Assembly (NCBI GenBank): GCA_910584585.1
Contig: CAJUBP010000056.1
Coordinates: forward strand, 1 to 26,209
From: an uncultured Lachnospiraceae bacterium
Lineage (GTDB): Bacteria > Bacillota > Clostridia > Lachnospirales > Lachnospiraceae
DNA: 26,209 nucleotides
Reading direction: 5' to 3'
The position numbers and the translations under genes were made by a program. Positions within the stretch are counted from its first letter, which is position 1. Each line of letters begins with the position of its first letter. Shown here piece after piece: positions 1-8,554 of this stretch. Below the pieces are notes generated by a model. The model ran no database searches and had not been told where the DNA came from. It was given only the letters and a program-made list of their open reading frames with translations.

Positions 1-74
1 CTGTAATCAGCAGTTCATCACTGCTCACAACTGCAACCTCTGTATTATTTTTCTTGATAAAAACTTCTTGCCAT
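1..74 (-). pseudogene. 5' end of a DUF4180-like gene, frameshifted and cut by the window edge
   Basis: A ribosome binding site AAAGGAG (82-88) precedes an ATG at 74-72, but this frame stops after nine codons (stop at 47-45). A different frame reads KKNNTEVAVVSSDELLIT up to the window edge, which resembles from memory the beginning of DUF4180 proteins (short proteins of unknown function). Removing one base from the five-A run at 59-63 (plus strand) would join the ATG to that frame. This suggests a single-base frameshift in a homopolymer. The same frame is also continuous with the upstream maturase remnant, so a read-through fusion is the alternative. The rest of the gene lies outside the window. 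The family assignment rests on fewer than 20 residues and is tentative. Confidence 0.4.
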
Positions 75-97
75 ATAGTTTTCTCCTTTCTATGACT

Positions 98-613
98 TAA
101 AATACTATTTCGGTCATAGATATAATATGCCCTATACCAGTAAACGTCAAGAAATGCAAGTTTCAATGGAAAAATATCTTTTCTCCCATTCTTTTCTGTT
201 TCCACAAGGAATCTCCACCGTCTTGTTTTGTAGAAATGAACGTATTTGTTTGCAATCCAACGTTTTCCCTTTTTCAGGTGCCGCCTTTTCGCCCACTGCC
301 ATACTTTGCGGAATATCTGGCCGTCCACTCTCTGGAACGTCTTTGATGACGCTCCGCATCTGTAATAATTCGCCCAGCCTGTAATCTTTGGATTTAAGAG
401 CCTTATCAATGTTTCCTGCCGACAGGATTTATTGCTGTCAATCGCATAACGGATTCCGTCTAAAAACTTCTTTACACATTTCTTTGACGGCTGTGTCAGC
501 AGAACGCCTTTAAACTTTCTGATGTTAAAGCCAAGGAAATCAAAGCCATCGTCAATGTGTGTGATGACCGTTTTTTCTTCTGACAGCTCCAATCCTCTTT
601 CCGCAAGAAATAT
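98..613 (-). pseudogene. ltrA: Group II intron reverse transcriptase/maturase, C-terminal remnant
   Basis: Reading the minus strand from 613 downward gives an open frame without a start codon. It begins FLAERGLELSEEKTVITHID, continues GFDFLGFNIRKFKGVLLTQP, and then has a maturase (X-domain) block with GWANYYR near 380-359 and WQWAKRRHLKKGKRW near 301-257. This order is typical of group II intron-encoded proteins, from the end of the reverse-transcriptase domain through thumb/maturase to the DNA-binding start. The finger and palm domains, including the YADD active site, are missing because the frame starts at a junction with an XRE regulator at about 611-616. After about position 155 the usual C-terminal motif is only recognisable in another frame, which suggests a further frameshift. 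No intact intron RNA (domain V/VI) was identified, so this is a dead fragment. The family call is firm; the exact 3' limit is not. Confidence 0.85.
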
Positions 614-750
614 CTATGCGCCGCTTCGATTTTCTTCAGGCGCGACTCACTGATACCTGCTGCCTCCGCAAGCTCCTTCCTGCTCATCCCACACGCCCCA
701 CGTAGTTTCCCTATTGTTTTTCCCAAATGAATGACTTCTGCGCGTATCAT
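611..750 (-). pseudogene. XRE-type helix-turn-helix regulator, truncated after 46 codons
   Basis: An ATG at 750-748 with a good ribosome binding site (AGGAGG, just upstream) starts MIRAEVIHLGKTIGKLRGAC, followed by a helix-turn-helix segment (residues 21-41) reading MSRKELAEAAGISESRLKKI. This is the classic Cro/C1-type DNA-binding pattern. After residue 46 the sequence passes into the group II maturase remnant in the wrong frame, so the open frame ends at 496 with unrelated residues. The regulator has therefore lost its C-terminal half, probably by a deletion that joined it to the maturase fragment. A product of about 84 residues with an intact HTH could still be made; whether it binds DNA is unknown. 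A candidate promoter and an inverted repeat lie upstream at 776-835. Confidence 0.7.
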
Positions 751-775
751 TTTGTACCTCCTGACTGGCGTGCTT

Positions 776-835
776 ATTATAAAGTTATCTCTTCGGTTTG
801 CATAGTGACTGGTTGTACAAAGTGTGAGATACAAC
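776..835 (-). promoter_or_regulatory. Candidate promoter and inverted repeat upstream of the XRE gene
   Basis: The minus strand has a TATAAT at 781-776, 26 bases above the XRE start, but only a poor -35 (TATGCA, 804-799). Farther upstream an inverted repeat has arms GTTGTA (812-817) and TACAAC (830-835); the left arm also lies in the 8-base palindrome TTGTACAA (813-820). XRE regulators often bind such palindromes in their own promoter, but binding here is inference. Confidence 0.3.
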
Positions 836-854
836 ACTCCCTATAATAACTATG

Positions 855-895
855 TAGATCCAACAAATCTTAAATCCCAAGCTTTGCTGGATCTA
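855..895. repeat. 13-bp inverted repeat between two minus-strand genes
   Basis: TAGATCCAACAAA (855-867) and TTTGCTGGATCTA (883-895) form a hairpin with a single mismatch and a 15-base loop. It lies downstream of the protease gene and upstream of the XRE fragment. No clear U-run follows on either strand, so it is a weak terminator candidate; it could also be the footprint of a small mobile element. Confidence 0.6.
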
Positions 896-921
896 TATGT
901 CATTTTTCTTTGGAACACAAA

Positions 922-2637
922 TTATCCCGGCAGACTATCCCGAAGGCAGAGCACTCCCCAGCCTAATGACGGATTCGGGTATTCCTGCAAAATGGGAAGG
1001 TGTTTTGCGCCCCTTATCAGGTAGGCTTTCACTTTCTCCCCATACAGATAGGGATCATTCCCTTCCACAATCCCCCACTCCATCAAAAGCGCCGCGCTTC
1101 CCGCCACAAAAGGCGTAGCCATAGACGTGCCGTCCCGCACCGCATACCCTCCGCCCGGCGCGGCAGAGAGAATCCCCACTCCGGGAGCCGCAATATCCGG
1201 TTTCACCTGATTCGTCTGCCTGGTAAAACCGCGTCCGGAAAAATCCGCAAGCTGGTTATACCTTGCATCATAAGCCCCTACAGAGATCACTTTTTCTGCT
1301 GTAGAGGGAATCGTCAGCGTTGTCTCTTCTATGGGGTACAAAAATCCCGTGCCCTGATTCAGCACAGACTGGCCCGGCAGCCACAAATCATACCTCCCCT
1401 GCACAATCCGTTCCGGTACCAGTACAACTTTCCAGACGCCGGCGTCAATATAAGATTTTACCGGAAGAAAATCAATATAAATCTCCTGATACAAATTATA
1501 GGGACTTGGCTCCCCATAATATATCAGCAGTTCTGTCTGACCCATCACAAATCGCTGCGGACCCTGAACCTGACGGATGGGTCCGATTCGGCCGCCGGAA
1601 GGGTGTACCAAAATCACGTTATATTGATCCACATAAGATTTCCAGAGCTGAAGATTTACGGAAGATTCATACTCACCCACCCCCAATTCTATTTCCCTCT
1701 CCTTTCCCTGTTCTAAAACACCGGAGGTATGCCCCCTGGCCGCCCCTTCATTTCCAGTTCCAATGGCAATACTGGTTTTCCAATAATTGGAAACATCATT
1801 GATGTAGCTTTCCAGAAGAGCCGTTCCGCTGTGGGAACCATACGTATTTCCAAAACTGATATTGACCGCCATAGGCATCTGGAATTCCAGGGATTTGCGC
1901 ACTGCATAGTCCAGTCCCCGCATAAGCTGGGTCGTTCTCGGAAAACCATTGGGATCCTGCGTGCCCAATTTCACAACCAGCAGCGGACTCTCATAGGCCA
2001 CGCCCCGGTTCACGCCGCCGCTTGCCCGGCCGTTTCCGGCAGCGATTCCTGCCACATGAGTGCCGTGTCCGGAGGCATCCCTGCTTGGGACAATGCGAAA
2101 CCTCTCCTGTTCATTGGATGCCTGCAATGCCTGATTAATTTCTTCTGACGTAAATTCCCGATCCAGAGTCTCATCGTACAGCGCCAGAATTCTTGTACTC
2201 CCGTCCTCATTGCGGAAATCCGGATGGCTGTAGTCGATTCCCGAATCTAAAACAGCGACAATCACCCCTTTTCCGGTAAGATGATACCGGGCGGTCTGCA
2301 CGGGAGTGATACAGGAAGCCTGTATTCCTTCCCGCACCGCAAAATACATCCGTTTCGGCTTTTCCACATACTCCACTTCCGGCGCCATAGCCACCTGCTC
2401 CATGGCGCTTTCCGGTACATATAAAATTGCGTATTCATTCATAAGTTCTATCACTGTGATCCGAGGATTTTCCTCTGTCAGACGCATAATATTTCCGGAA
2501 TACTTTACGATCAGCTCCCACTTCTGTTCCTCCGGTTCATAGCCCACTCCAAGCTGTAAAGATTTTTCCCGCTCCCGGGCTGTGGCGTCCAGGGCCAGAT
2601 TCAATAAATTCTCAAATTTCTCACTGTTTGCAGCCAT
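922..2637 (-). CDS. Subtilisin-family (S8) serine protease, Csp-like
   Basis: This S8 peptidase has the full catalytic set. With the start at 2637 (571 aa), the catalytic Asp is D131 in AVLDSGIDYSHPDF, the His is H191 in SGHGTHVAGIAAG, the oxyanion Asn is N296 in GTGNEG, and the Ser is S505 in GTSMATP. Residues 1-110 form an N-terminal extension suited to a propeptide. About 135 residues (305-440) are inserted between the oxyanion and Ser blocks, as in the jelly-roll insertion of clostridial Csp germination proteases. No signal peptide or membrane segment is visible, so the enzyme is probably cytoplasmic or packaged in spores; this is inference. The frame is open up to 2733, but the upstream extension has no ribosome binding site. 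The 2637 start has only a weak GGCAG-type one, so the start is uncertain. The gene stands alone and its substrate is unknown. Confidence 0.9.
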   Translation of the reverse strand: MAANSEKFENLLNLALDATAREREKSLQLGVGYEPEEQKWELIVKYSGNIMRLTEENPRITVIELMNEYAILYVPESAMEQVAMAPEVEYVEKPKRMYFAVREGIQASCITPVQTARYHLTGKGVIVAVLDSGIDYSHPDFRNEDGSTRILALYDETLDREFTSEEINQALQASNEQERFRIVPSRDASGHGTHVAGIAAGNGRASGGVNRGVAYESPLLVVKLGTQDPNGFPRTTQLMRGLDYAVRKSLEFQMPMAVNISFGNTYGSHSGTALLESYINDVSNYWKTSIAIGTGNEGAARGHTSGVLEQGKEREIELGVGEYESSVNLQLWKSYVDQYNVILVHPSGGRIGPIRQVQGPQRFVMGQTELLIYYGEPSPYNLYQEIYIDFLPVKSYIDAGVWKVVLVPERIVQGRYDLWLPGQSVLNQGTGFLYPIEETTLTIPSTAEKVISVGAYDARYNQLADFSGRGFTRQTNQVKPDIAAPGVGILSAAPGGGYAVRDGTSMATPFVAGSAALLMEWGIVEGNDPYLYGEKVKAYLIRGAKHLPILQEYPNPSLGWGVLCLRDSLPG

Positions 2638-2774
2638 ATTCACTCTGCCTATATTTTCTTTGTTTACTATATGACTAAAACACGGATTGGGGTACATAGG
2701 TTGTTCGCTGTAGTGCCAGGATACGCAATTCATAAATTTTCATACTGTTTTTCTAAAATAATAATAAAATAGTC

Positions 2775-2804
2775 TTGCCTATTGCTTGTAAAAAATAGTA
2801 AAAT
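2775..2804 (+). promoter_or_regulatory. Promoter candidate for the FlxA-like gene
   Basis: TTGCCT (2775-2780) and TAAAAT (2799-2804) are separated by 18 bases and lie about 80 bases ahead of the start codon. The leader also holds a short hairpin, GCTGT (2846-2850) with ACAGC (2857-2861), just before the ribosome binding site AAAGGGG (2872-2878). Confidence 0.5.
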
Positions 2805-2886
2805 AGAAATACAACAGCAAAGATACAGCACATAGGAAAGGAGATGCTGTCTGAAAACAGCCTTCGGCAAGAAAGGGGATTATGTT

Positions 2887-3843
2887 ATGGGAATCGGCAA
2901 TATCACTTCAATGAACAGTATGTCAGGCGTATATATGACTTCAGCAGCTTCTGCAGAACCAAAAATCAAAAATATCCAGGATAAAATTGCAAGCGTACAG
3001 CAAGAGATGCAGAAGTTATCTTCTAAAGAGGAACTTTCTATTGCGGAAAAAACAGATGAACGAAAGAAACTTCAGAAAGAAGTATCCAGCCTCAATACCG
3101 TACTGAAACAGCGCCAGGAAGAACTCCGCAAATCGCAGAAAAGAGAACTCATGATGGCACAGCTGCAGGAAGACGCGAAACCTGCCCAAAAGGATGCATT
3201 GGAAGACACAATCCAGACCAAAGGGACTTCCTCAGACAACACAAACGAGAAGTCTCTGCCAGCCGATAAGCGGCAAGGAGGGACTGTCCTGCTCCAAAAC
3301 AGCGACGGCTCTGTGATTCTAAAGGATAAAACGCGCCAGAATAACAACCGCGGCATAGACACAGAAGAAGAACAAAATCGCGAAACCGGGGAAGAAAACA
3401 TTTCTGAAACAGAAACAAAACCTGCAGACAGTGACACAGCCAAAGATACCGGCCTGTCTGGCAAAGAAACTCATGCAATTGCGTCCGGGGACTCTTCCAT
3501 ACAGCAGGCAGCCCGCCAGGGAACTATCATAGCCCAAACCAGAGACGGCATTGTTATTTTAAAGGGAGAAATAAATCAGGATGAAATCCGCGGCCTCAAT
3601 ACAGAAAGAAAACAGGAGGAACTGAAAAAGATGGAGAAAAGGGAACAAATAGCGGCAGCATTCCAATTCTCTGTCTTAGGCGAGGCAACTAATAGAATGA
3701 AATCCGCGTTAGAGGCTAAGATGCCTGGAATGAAAGACAGACCGCAGGTAAATACAATAAATAACGCGTTTCTTAACGCTGTGAAAACTTCACAGGAAGA
3801 AGGGCAGGCAGAGCAGCAGAACTTTTATGTTTCATTCAGGTAA
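2887..3843 (+). CDS. FlxA-like coiled-coil protein with internal duplication
   Basis: The protein has 318 residues and a highly charged composition. Residues 25-95 match the FlxA-like pattern, a predicted coiled coil with IQDKIASVQQEMQKLSSKEE followed by an LxxEK-rich stretch. FlxA is a poorly understood protein linked to flagellar regulons in enterobacteria; related proteins in Clostridia have no settled role. A segment of about 34 residues is present twice: 129-163 (RQGGTVLLQNSDGSVILKD then NNNRGIDTEEEQ) and 210-243 (RQGTIIAQTRDGIVILKG then DEIRGLNTERKQ). The linker between them is rich in Glu, Thr and Asp. There is no signal peptide or membrane segment. The start is set by AAAGGGG eight bases upstream. 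The gene is monocistronic, with its own promoter and a terminator. No flagellar gene is nearby, so a motility role is not supported by context. Confidence 0.75.
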   Translation: MGIGNITSMNSMSGVYMTSAASAEPKIKNIQDKIASVQQEMQKLSSKEELSIAEKTDERKKLQKEVSSLNTVLKQRQEELRKSQKRELMMAQLQEDAKPAQKDALEDTIQTKGTSSDNTNEKSLPADKRQGGTVLLQNSDGSVILKDKTRQNNNRGIDTEEEQNRETGEENISETETKPADSDTAKDTGLSGKETHAIASGDSSIQQAARQGTIIAQTRDGIVILKGEINQDEIRGLNTERKQEELKKMEKREQIAAAFQFSVLGEATNRMKSALEAKMPGMKDRPQVNTINNAFLNAVKTSQEEGQAEQQNFYVSFR

Positions 3844-3870
3844 CCTGAAAGCGGATGAATCGCAGCAAAC

Positions 3871-3915
3871 AAGGGGTTTTGACAGCGCCAAACGCGCCAA
3901 AACCCCCTTATTTCT
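3871..3915. terminator. Bidirectional terminator between convergent genes
   Basis: AAGGGGTTTT (3871-3880) pairs with AAAACCCCCTT (3899-3909), with a second GC-rich pairing inside (GCGC at 3885-3888 and 3893-3896). A T-rich tail follows on the plus strand. It lies 27 bases after the FlxA-like stop and about 50 bases past the end of the symporter gene on the opposite strand, so it can serve both. Confidence 0.75.
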
Positions 3916-3961
3916 AATATTTTTAAGAATGCCTTATCGAGGAAAACGGGATTGTCCCTTA

Positions 3962-5341
3962 CTATGAAACAACATCTGCCTCAATGCCCTTTTCTTTTTT
4001 AATCTTTTCATTGGCCCCTTCCACATTCAATCTGGAAAGGATTAACAGAATCAGTATATCAAAAATCAAAGGAAGCCACAGGTATATAAACTGCATCATG
4101 TTGAGGGCTGACTGAGGCTGCGCAGGATTTGTGCCCACATAACCGCTGAGTTCCAAGAGCCATCCTACCACCGCTGTTCCGATGCCGCCGCCGATTTTGA
4201 TTCCAAGGGAAGTGCAGGAGTACATGGTGCCGTCCACTCTCTTTCCCTGGGTCAGATATGTATACTCGGAACAGGAAGCGATCACCGCGTTCATGTCCCC
4301 CTGCCAGGGTCCCTGCCCCAATGCCGCCAGCGCCGTAAACGCCAGCATCAGGGGAACGCTTCCCAGATATCCGGCGACCACAACCAGCGCTCTGCCGATT
4401 ACCGCAATGATGTAACCTCTTAAATTCAGTTTGTACATTCCTTTCCATTTCCCCACCAGCGCCGGCGTAAATATCAGCGCTATGATAAGAGGGATATTCA
4501 CCGCCCACGCAAACTGCCCAAAGAGGTTTTTGTTCTTTAACACCCAGGTCATGTAAAAAATGCCTGCGCCGATCATGGCGCTGTAGAGCTGCTGCAAAAT
4601 GTAAGCCCCGCAGATCATAAGATAGAACTTGTTCTTTACCAGCAGAGAAAATGCCTGAAGCAGTCCGTATTTTTCTTCTTCATCGGCCTTCTTGCCGTCA
4701 TTTAGCTTCTCTTCGGAAAGCTCTTTTACCGAAAAAACAGAAATTGTATTTACAAGCAAACCGATCACTGCATAAATGATTGCCACCAGCCTCCAGGCCG
4801 CGGCGTCGCCGCCGCATCGATCCACAAATCCCACTGTAATTGTCTGGATCAGAAGGCTTGTGGAAAATGCGAAGATGAAACGGTAGGAACCCATCTGCAC
4901 CCGCTCCTTGCTGTTCTTTGTCACAAGAGAGGTCAGAGCCGAATAGGCAATGTTGTTTGCCGTATAGAATACGCCGTTTAACAGAGTGTACGCAATAAAA
5001 AACCATGCGTATTGGGCCGTTTTCCCAAGTCCTGCAGGCACCGCAAAACAGCAGACCAGCGTTACGGCGCAGCCGATGTAGCCATACAGCATCCACGGCC
5101 TGGCTTTTCCCAGCTTACTGTGGGTTTTGTCAATCATGGATCCGAAAAAGATATCCGTAAACCCGTCAAACAGCTTTGATACGGCAATCAATGTTCCCAC
5201 CATCCCGGAAGCCAGCCCGATGGTGTCTGTCAGATAAATCATAACAAAGGATGTGAGGAAAGCATATACCACATTTCCCGCAATGTCGCCGGAACCGTAC
5301 CCTATTTTGTTATACCATTTTAAATATTTCTTTTCTTCCAT
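3962..5341 (-). CDS. GPH-family sugar:cation symporter (probable lactose/galactoside transporter)
   Basis: This 459-residue polytopic membrane protein belongs to the glycoside-pentoside-hexuronide (GPH) group of the major facilitator superfamily (relatives: LacS, MelB, UidB, YicJ). The N-terminus KIGYGSGDIAGNVVYAFLTS and the block FDGFTDIFFGSMIDKTHSKLGKARPW (residues about 58-83) are family signatures, the latter being the conserved cytoplasmic loop after the second helix. About twelve hydrophobic segments are visible. There is no C-terminal PTS IIA-like domain as in streptococcal LacS. A strong AAGGAGG lies upstream of the start, and the gene follows lacZ after 67 bases in the same orientation, forming a two-gene operon. 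The likely role is uptake of lactose or another beta-galactoside with H+ or Na+. The substrate is inferred from the neighbour, not from the sequence. Confidence 0.9.
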   Translation of the reverse strand: MEEKKYLKWYNKIGYGSGDIAGNVVYAFLTSFVMIYLTDTIGLASGMVGTLIAVSKLFDGFTDIFFGSMIDKTHSKLGKARPWMLYGYIGCAVTLVCCFAVPAGLGKTAQYAWFFIAYTLLNGVFYTANNIAYSALTSLVTKNSKERVQMGSYRFIFAFSTSLLIQTITVGFVDRCGGDAAAWRLVAIIYAVIGLLVNTISVFSVKELSEEKLNDGKKADEEEKYGLLQAFSLLVKNKFYLMICGAYILQQLYSAMIGAGIFYMTWVLKNKNLFGQFAWAVNIPLIIALIFTPALVGKWKGMYKLNLRGYIIAVIGRALVVVAGYLGSVPLMLAFTALAALGQGPWQGDMNAVIASCSEYTYLTQGKRVDGTMYSCTSLGIKIGGGIGTAVVGWLLELSGYVGTNPAQPQSALNMMQFIYLWLPLIFDILILLILSRLNVEGANEKIKKEKGIEADVVS

Positions 5342-5408
5342 AAATAGCGCTCCTCCTTACCGCTCTTTTCTAAACAATGCCATTGCAAACCAAAATTCCG
5401 CACCAGCC

Positions 5409-8400
5409 TTACCTCTCTTTCGCAAACAATACCAATGCTAACTGGAACCGGAAGGCTGTGTCATCAAACCGGTATCTCTCCAAAACCGCCGGGCCGCAGC
5501 TGTTAGAACCTATGCCGTTTAACGCGTAGTCAATGCAGAGCACCGTGCTGTCCGCTTCCTTAAGCTCGTAATTATGCGCCGCCCGTTCCAGCTCCTCCTG
5601 GGTATAGACAGAGGCCTGAAAGGAGAAGGGCTGTTCCGAAACTGCCGCAATCCCAAATTTTGCGCTGGCCGCCTCCACATAATCGCAGTCAAAATGGCTT
5701 CCGTTTTCCTGGGGACGGATATAATCCTCATGCATCTGACTGACTTTGGAGCGATAACATCCGTGACTTGCTCCCTGATGCTTATCCCGGTAACTCTCCT
5801 GGGGGCCCATTCCAAAATAGCTGATATCTTCTAATTTTTTATCCAGAAACAAACGGATGCCAAACCGGGGAAGTTCCGGGAACTCTTCCTCTTTTACCGC
5901 TGAGATAACAGCTGAAATCTTTCCGTTTCCATCAATATTCCAGGTAAGTTCCACATCTAAGATCTTCTGAACGGCCGCCGCCGCAACTGACAGATGCTCT
6001 GTCATCTGCACCTCATGCTCTTTCTGCACCACTTTGATCCCATAGGCCCGCACACCGGCTCTGTCATACCCTGCCTTTTTCCATTCTTCCTTAAGATACC
6101 TGTCATTGTCTGTGGGCGCTCTCCAGATATTCAATTCCATGGGATGATTCAGATAATTCCTCCCTGCAAACTGAAGCTGGGTAAACATACCGGTGCGCTT
6201 GTCTAAACTGTAGCTGAAATCCTTTGCCTGCAGTGTAATCTGCGTATCACTTTCCTTTACCGCAAGATCAGCAAAATCAGATTCCTGTTCCAGCCACTTC
6301 ACAGCCTGCCGGTTCCTTCCATCCTCATTTTTAAGCTTTATCTCATCAAACCCTAACACATGGCCCCGCTCCAGCAGCGGCAGTTCCTTTTTCAGACGGT
6401 AGGTCAATTTCAGATAAACTTTTCCCGACGCCGGAACCTGCAGGTTCAATTCCGTCTTGCCCTCGCTTCGGGGCGCCGCGGGAACATCCTTTAGGATTCC
6501 TCTTTCCACCGTCAGGCCGTCCTGCGTCATTTCATAAAAAATCTCCGCATAGTCCTCCAGATCATCAAAATCCATATAATTATGAAATGTCAGTTCCCCG
6601 CTGTCCTGATCATAGGAAACCACTCTGGCAGGACGGTACACATTTTTAAATTCCAACAGTCCGGTGTGGGGCCTGCGATCCGGATATACCAGCCCATCCA
6701 TGCAGAAATTGCCGTCATGGATTTCCTCCCCATGATCACCGCCGTAATGGTATCTGACTTTTCCGTTTTCCGCCATGCCATGGGCAATGGCATGATCACA
6801 CCATTCCCAGACAAAACCGCCGCACATCCGGTCATCGCTGTGTATCATCTGGAAGTAATCCTCCAAATCCCCCGGCCCGTTTCCCATGCTGTGGCAGTAC
6901 TCCACCAGCAGAAACGGCTTGCTGCCGTCTTTCTCTAAATATTCCGAAATTTCCGCCAGGGACGGATACATCCGGCTGTACAAATCCAAATTTTCATAAT
7001 TGTAGATCCGGCTGTAATTGCGGTATCTGGCGCTTTCATACTGGGTCAGCCGATCCGGATCGAACTCCTTGGTCCATTCCAGCGCTTTTTCAAAATTACA
7101 GCCGTAGGCGCTCTCATTTCCCATGGACCACATCACTATGCAGGGGCGGTTCTTATCCCTTTCTATCATAAGCTGTACGCGGTCTAAGATGGCCTCTTCC
7201 CAGGCCGGATCATCCGCAATCTTTTCGTTCCAGCGATGAAAACGGTTGTAATCCGTATCTTCCCTGCGGTACAGCATAAACGGCCCGTGGGCCTCGATAT
7301 CCGCTTCATCAATGACCATAAATCCATATTTATCGCACATCTGATAAAAATACGGCGCATTGGGATAGTGGCTGGAACGGATTGCGTTGAAGTTGTGCTG
7401 TTTCATCAGGATAAGGTCAGCCTTTATCTGCTCCGGGCTGATGGCAAACCCTGTTTCCGGGTCAAAATCATGACGGTTCACGCCCCGGAACTTGATTTTT
7501 TCCCCGTTAAAATAAATCACCTTTTCCCGAATCTCGATGGTCCGAAAACCGATATGATCTACGATTACCTCATCCTCAGCTGCAAGAATCAGGGTATACA
7601 AATATGGATTTTCCGTATTCCAGAGAATCGGATATAACACGGTAAACTCCAGTTTTCCATCCGCCGAAATCCAGCCTTCTGCCGCTGCCGCCCCATACTT
7701 ATCTTCAATTGTTACCTTTGTATCCGCCGGCTCGCTAAAGGAAATATCCACGGTTACCGCAGCGCAGCCCTTTGATATCTTCGTGGTGACGCGGTAATCT
7801 CTCACTGCCTTCTTTGGCCGTTTCAGCAAATACACATCCCGGAAAATTCCGCTCATGCGGAACTTATCCTGATCTTCCAGATAAGAGCCGTCACACCATT
7901 TCAGCGCCAGCACCGCAAGTTTATTCTCCCCTTCCAGCAGCAGAGAAGTTACGTCAAATTCACTGGTAGTATGGGAGGCCTGGCTGTATCCCACATAAAC
8001 TCCATTCATCCAGACATAAAAGCAGCTGTCCACCCCTTCAAAGTTCAAAAATGCTTTCGGCGCCTTCTCATCCTTCTGATACGAAAAAGTATGTACATAG
8101 GCTCCGCAGGGAATGTCCTGGGGCACATAGGGCGGATCAAAAGGAAAGGGATAGCGGATGTTGGTGTACTGGTGGCTGTCATATCCATCCATCTGCCAGA
8201 CGCCCGGCACCAAAATCTGATCAAATTCCCAGGTATCATAGCTGATCTCATAAAAGGCTTCCTTTACCTCATAAATACTCTCGAAATACTTAAAATCCCA
8301 CTCTCCGTTTAAAAGCTGCAGCCGGTCAGAATTCTCACGATGTTCTGTCAGATCCTCCCTTCTCTGGGACGCCGGAATGTAATAGGCTCTCGCAGGCATG

Positions 8401-8450
8401 GTATTATCATGCAGCATACGCAAATCCTCATAGTAACGTGGCACAATCAT
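5409..8450 (-). CDS. lacZ: Beta-galactosidase, glycoside hydrolase family 2 (LacZ type)
   Basis: The protein has 1013 residues, the usual size for LacZ-type GH2 enzymes. The N-terminal sugar-binding domain (about 45-210) contains LLNGEWDFKYF and VPGVWQMDGYD. The TIM barrel begins near residue 310 with FRGVNRHDFDPETG. The acid/base Glu is E446 in WSMGNESAYG and the nucleophile is E517 in LLVEYCHSMGNGPGDLEDY. A C-terminal beta-sandwich domain (about 730-1010) of the Bgal small-chain type follows, with the tail block FGMGPQESYRDK. There is no signal peptide, so it acts in the cytoplasm on sugar brought in by the neighbouring GPH symporter, releasing galactose. The start is fixed by AGGAGG upstream. 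It is first in its operon and divergent from an AraC regulator that probably controls it. Beta-galactosidase is the best reading; a related GH2 beta-glycosidase is possible but less likely given the LacZ-like length and motifs. Confidence 0.95.
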   Translation of the reverse strand: MIVPRYYEDLRMLHDNTMPARAYYIPASQRREDLTEHRENSDRLQLLNGEWDFKYFESIYEVKEAFYEISYDTWEFDQILVPGVWQMDGYDSHQYTNIRYPFPFDPPYVPQDIPCGAYVHTFSYQKDEKAPKAFLNFEGVDSCFYVWMNGVYVGYSQASHTTSEFDVTSLLLEGENKLAVLALKWCDGSYLEDQDKFRMSGIFRDVYLLKRPKKAVRDYRVTTKISKGCAAVTVDISFSEPADTKVTIEDKYGAAAAEGWISADGKLEFTVLYPILWNTENPYLYTLILAAEDEVIVDHIGFRTIEIREKVIYFNGEKIKFRGVNRHDFDPETGFAISPEQIKADLILMKQHNFNAIRSSHYPNAPYFYQMCDKYGFMVIDEADIEAHGPFMLYRREDTDYNRFHRWNEKIADDPAWEEAILDRVQLMIERDKNRPCIVMWSMGNESAYGCNFEKALEWTKEFDPDRLTQYESARYRNYSRIYNYENLDLYSRMYPSLAEISEYLEKDGSKPFLLVEYCHSMGNGPGDLEDYFQMIHSDDRMCGGFVWEWCDHAIAHGMAENGKVRYHYGGDHGEEIHDGNFCMDGLVYPDRRPHTGLLEFKNVYRPARVVSYDQDSGELTFHNYMDFDDLEDYAEIFYEMTQDGLTVERGILKDVPAAPRSEGKTELNLQVPASGKVYLKLTYRLKKELPLLERGHVLGFDEIKLKNEDGRNRQAVKWLEQESDFADLAVKESDTQITLQAKDFSYSLDKRTGMFTQLQFAGRNYLNHPMELNIWRAPTDNDRYLKEEWKKAGYDRAGVRAYGIKVVQKEHEVQMTEHLSVAAAAVQKILDVELTWNIDGNGKISAVISAVKEEEFPELPRFGIRLFLDKKLEDISYFGMGPQESYRDKHQGASHGCYRSKVSQMHEDYIRPQENGSHFDCDYVEAASAKFGIAAVSEQPFSFQASVYTQEELERAAHNYELKEADSTVLCIDYALNGIGSNSCGPAVLERYRFDDTAFRFQLALVLFAKER

Positions 8451-8554
8451 AAGCCGTTCCTCCTTTGATATACATTATTTTGTTTCTCCATTAAGCTCCC
8501 GCCTGGTCCTTCCCTTGCTGTTCTTTACTTCCGTTCACTTAATTTTATAATAAA

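Noticed and set aside
1000..1716. Long plus-strand open frame opposite the protease gene
   Set aside because: It is the antisense shadow of the subtilase; it has no ribosome binding site and no recognisable domain, while the opposite strand has the complete catalytic triad.
2844..2960. Possible short leader peptide starting at ATG 2844
   Set aside because: The AAAGGAG lies directly against the ATG, too close for translation, and the frame overlaps the real gene without any recognisable content.
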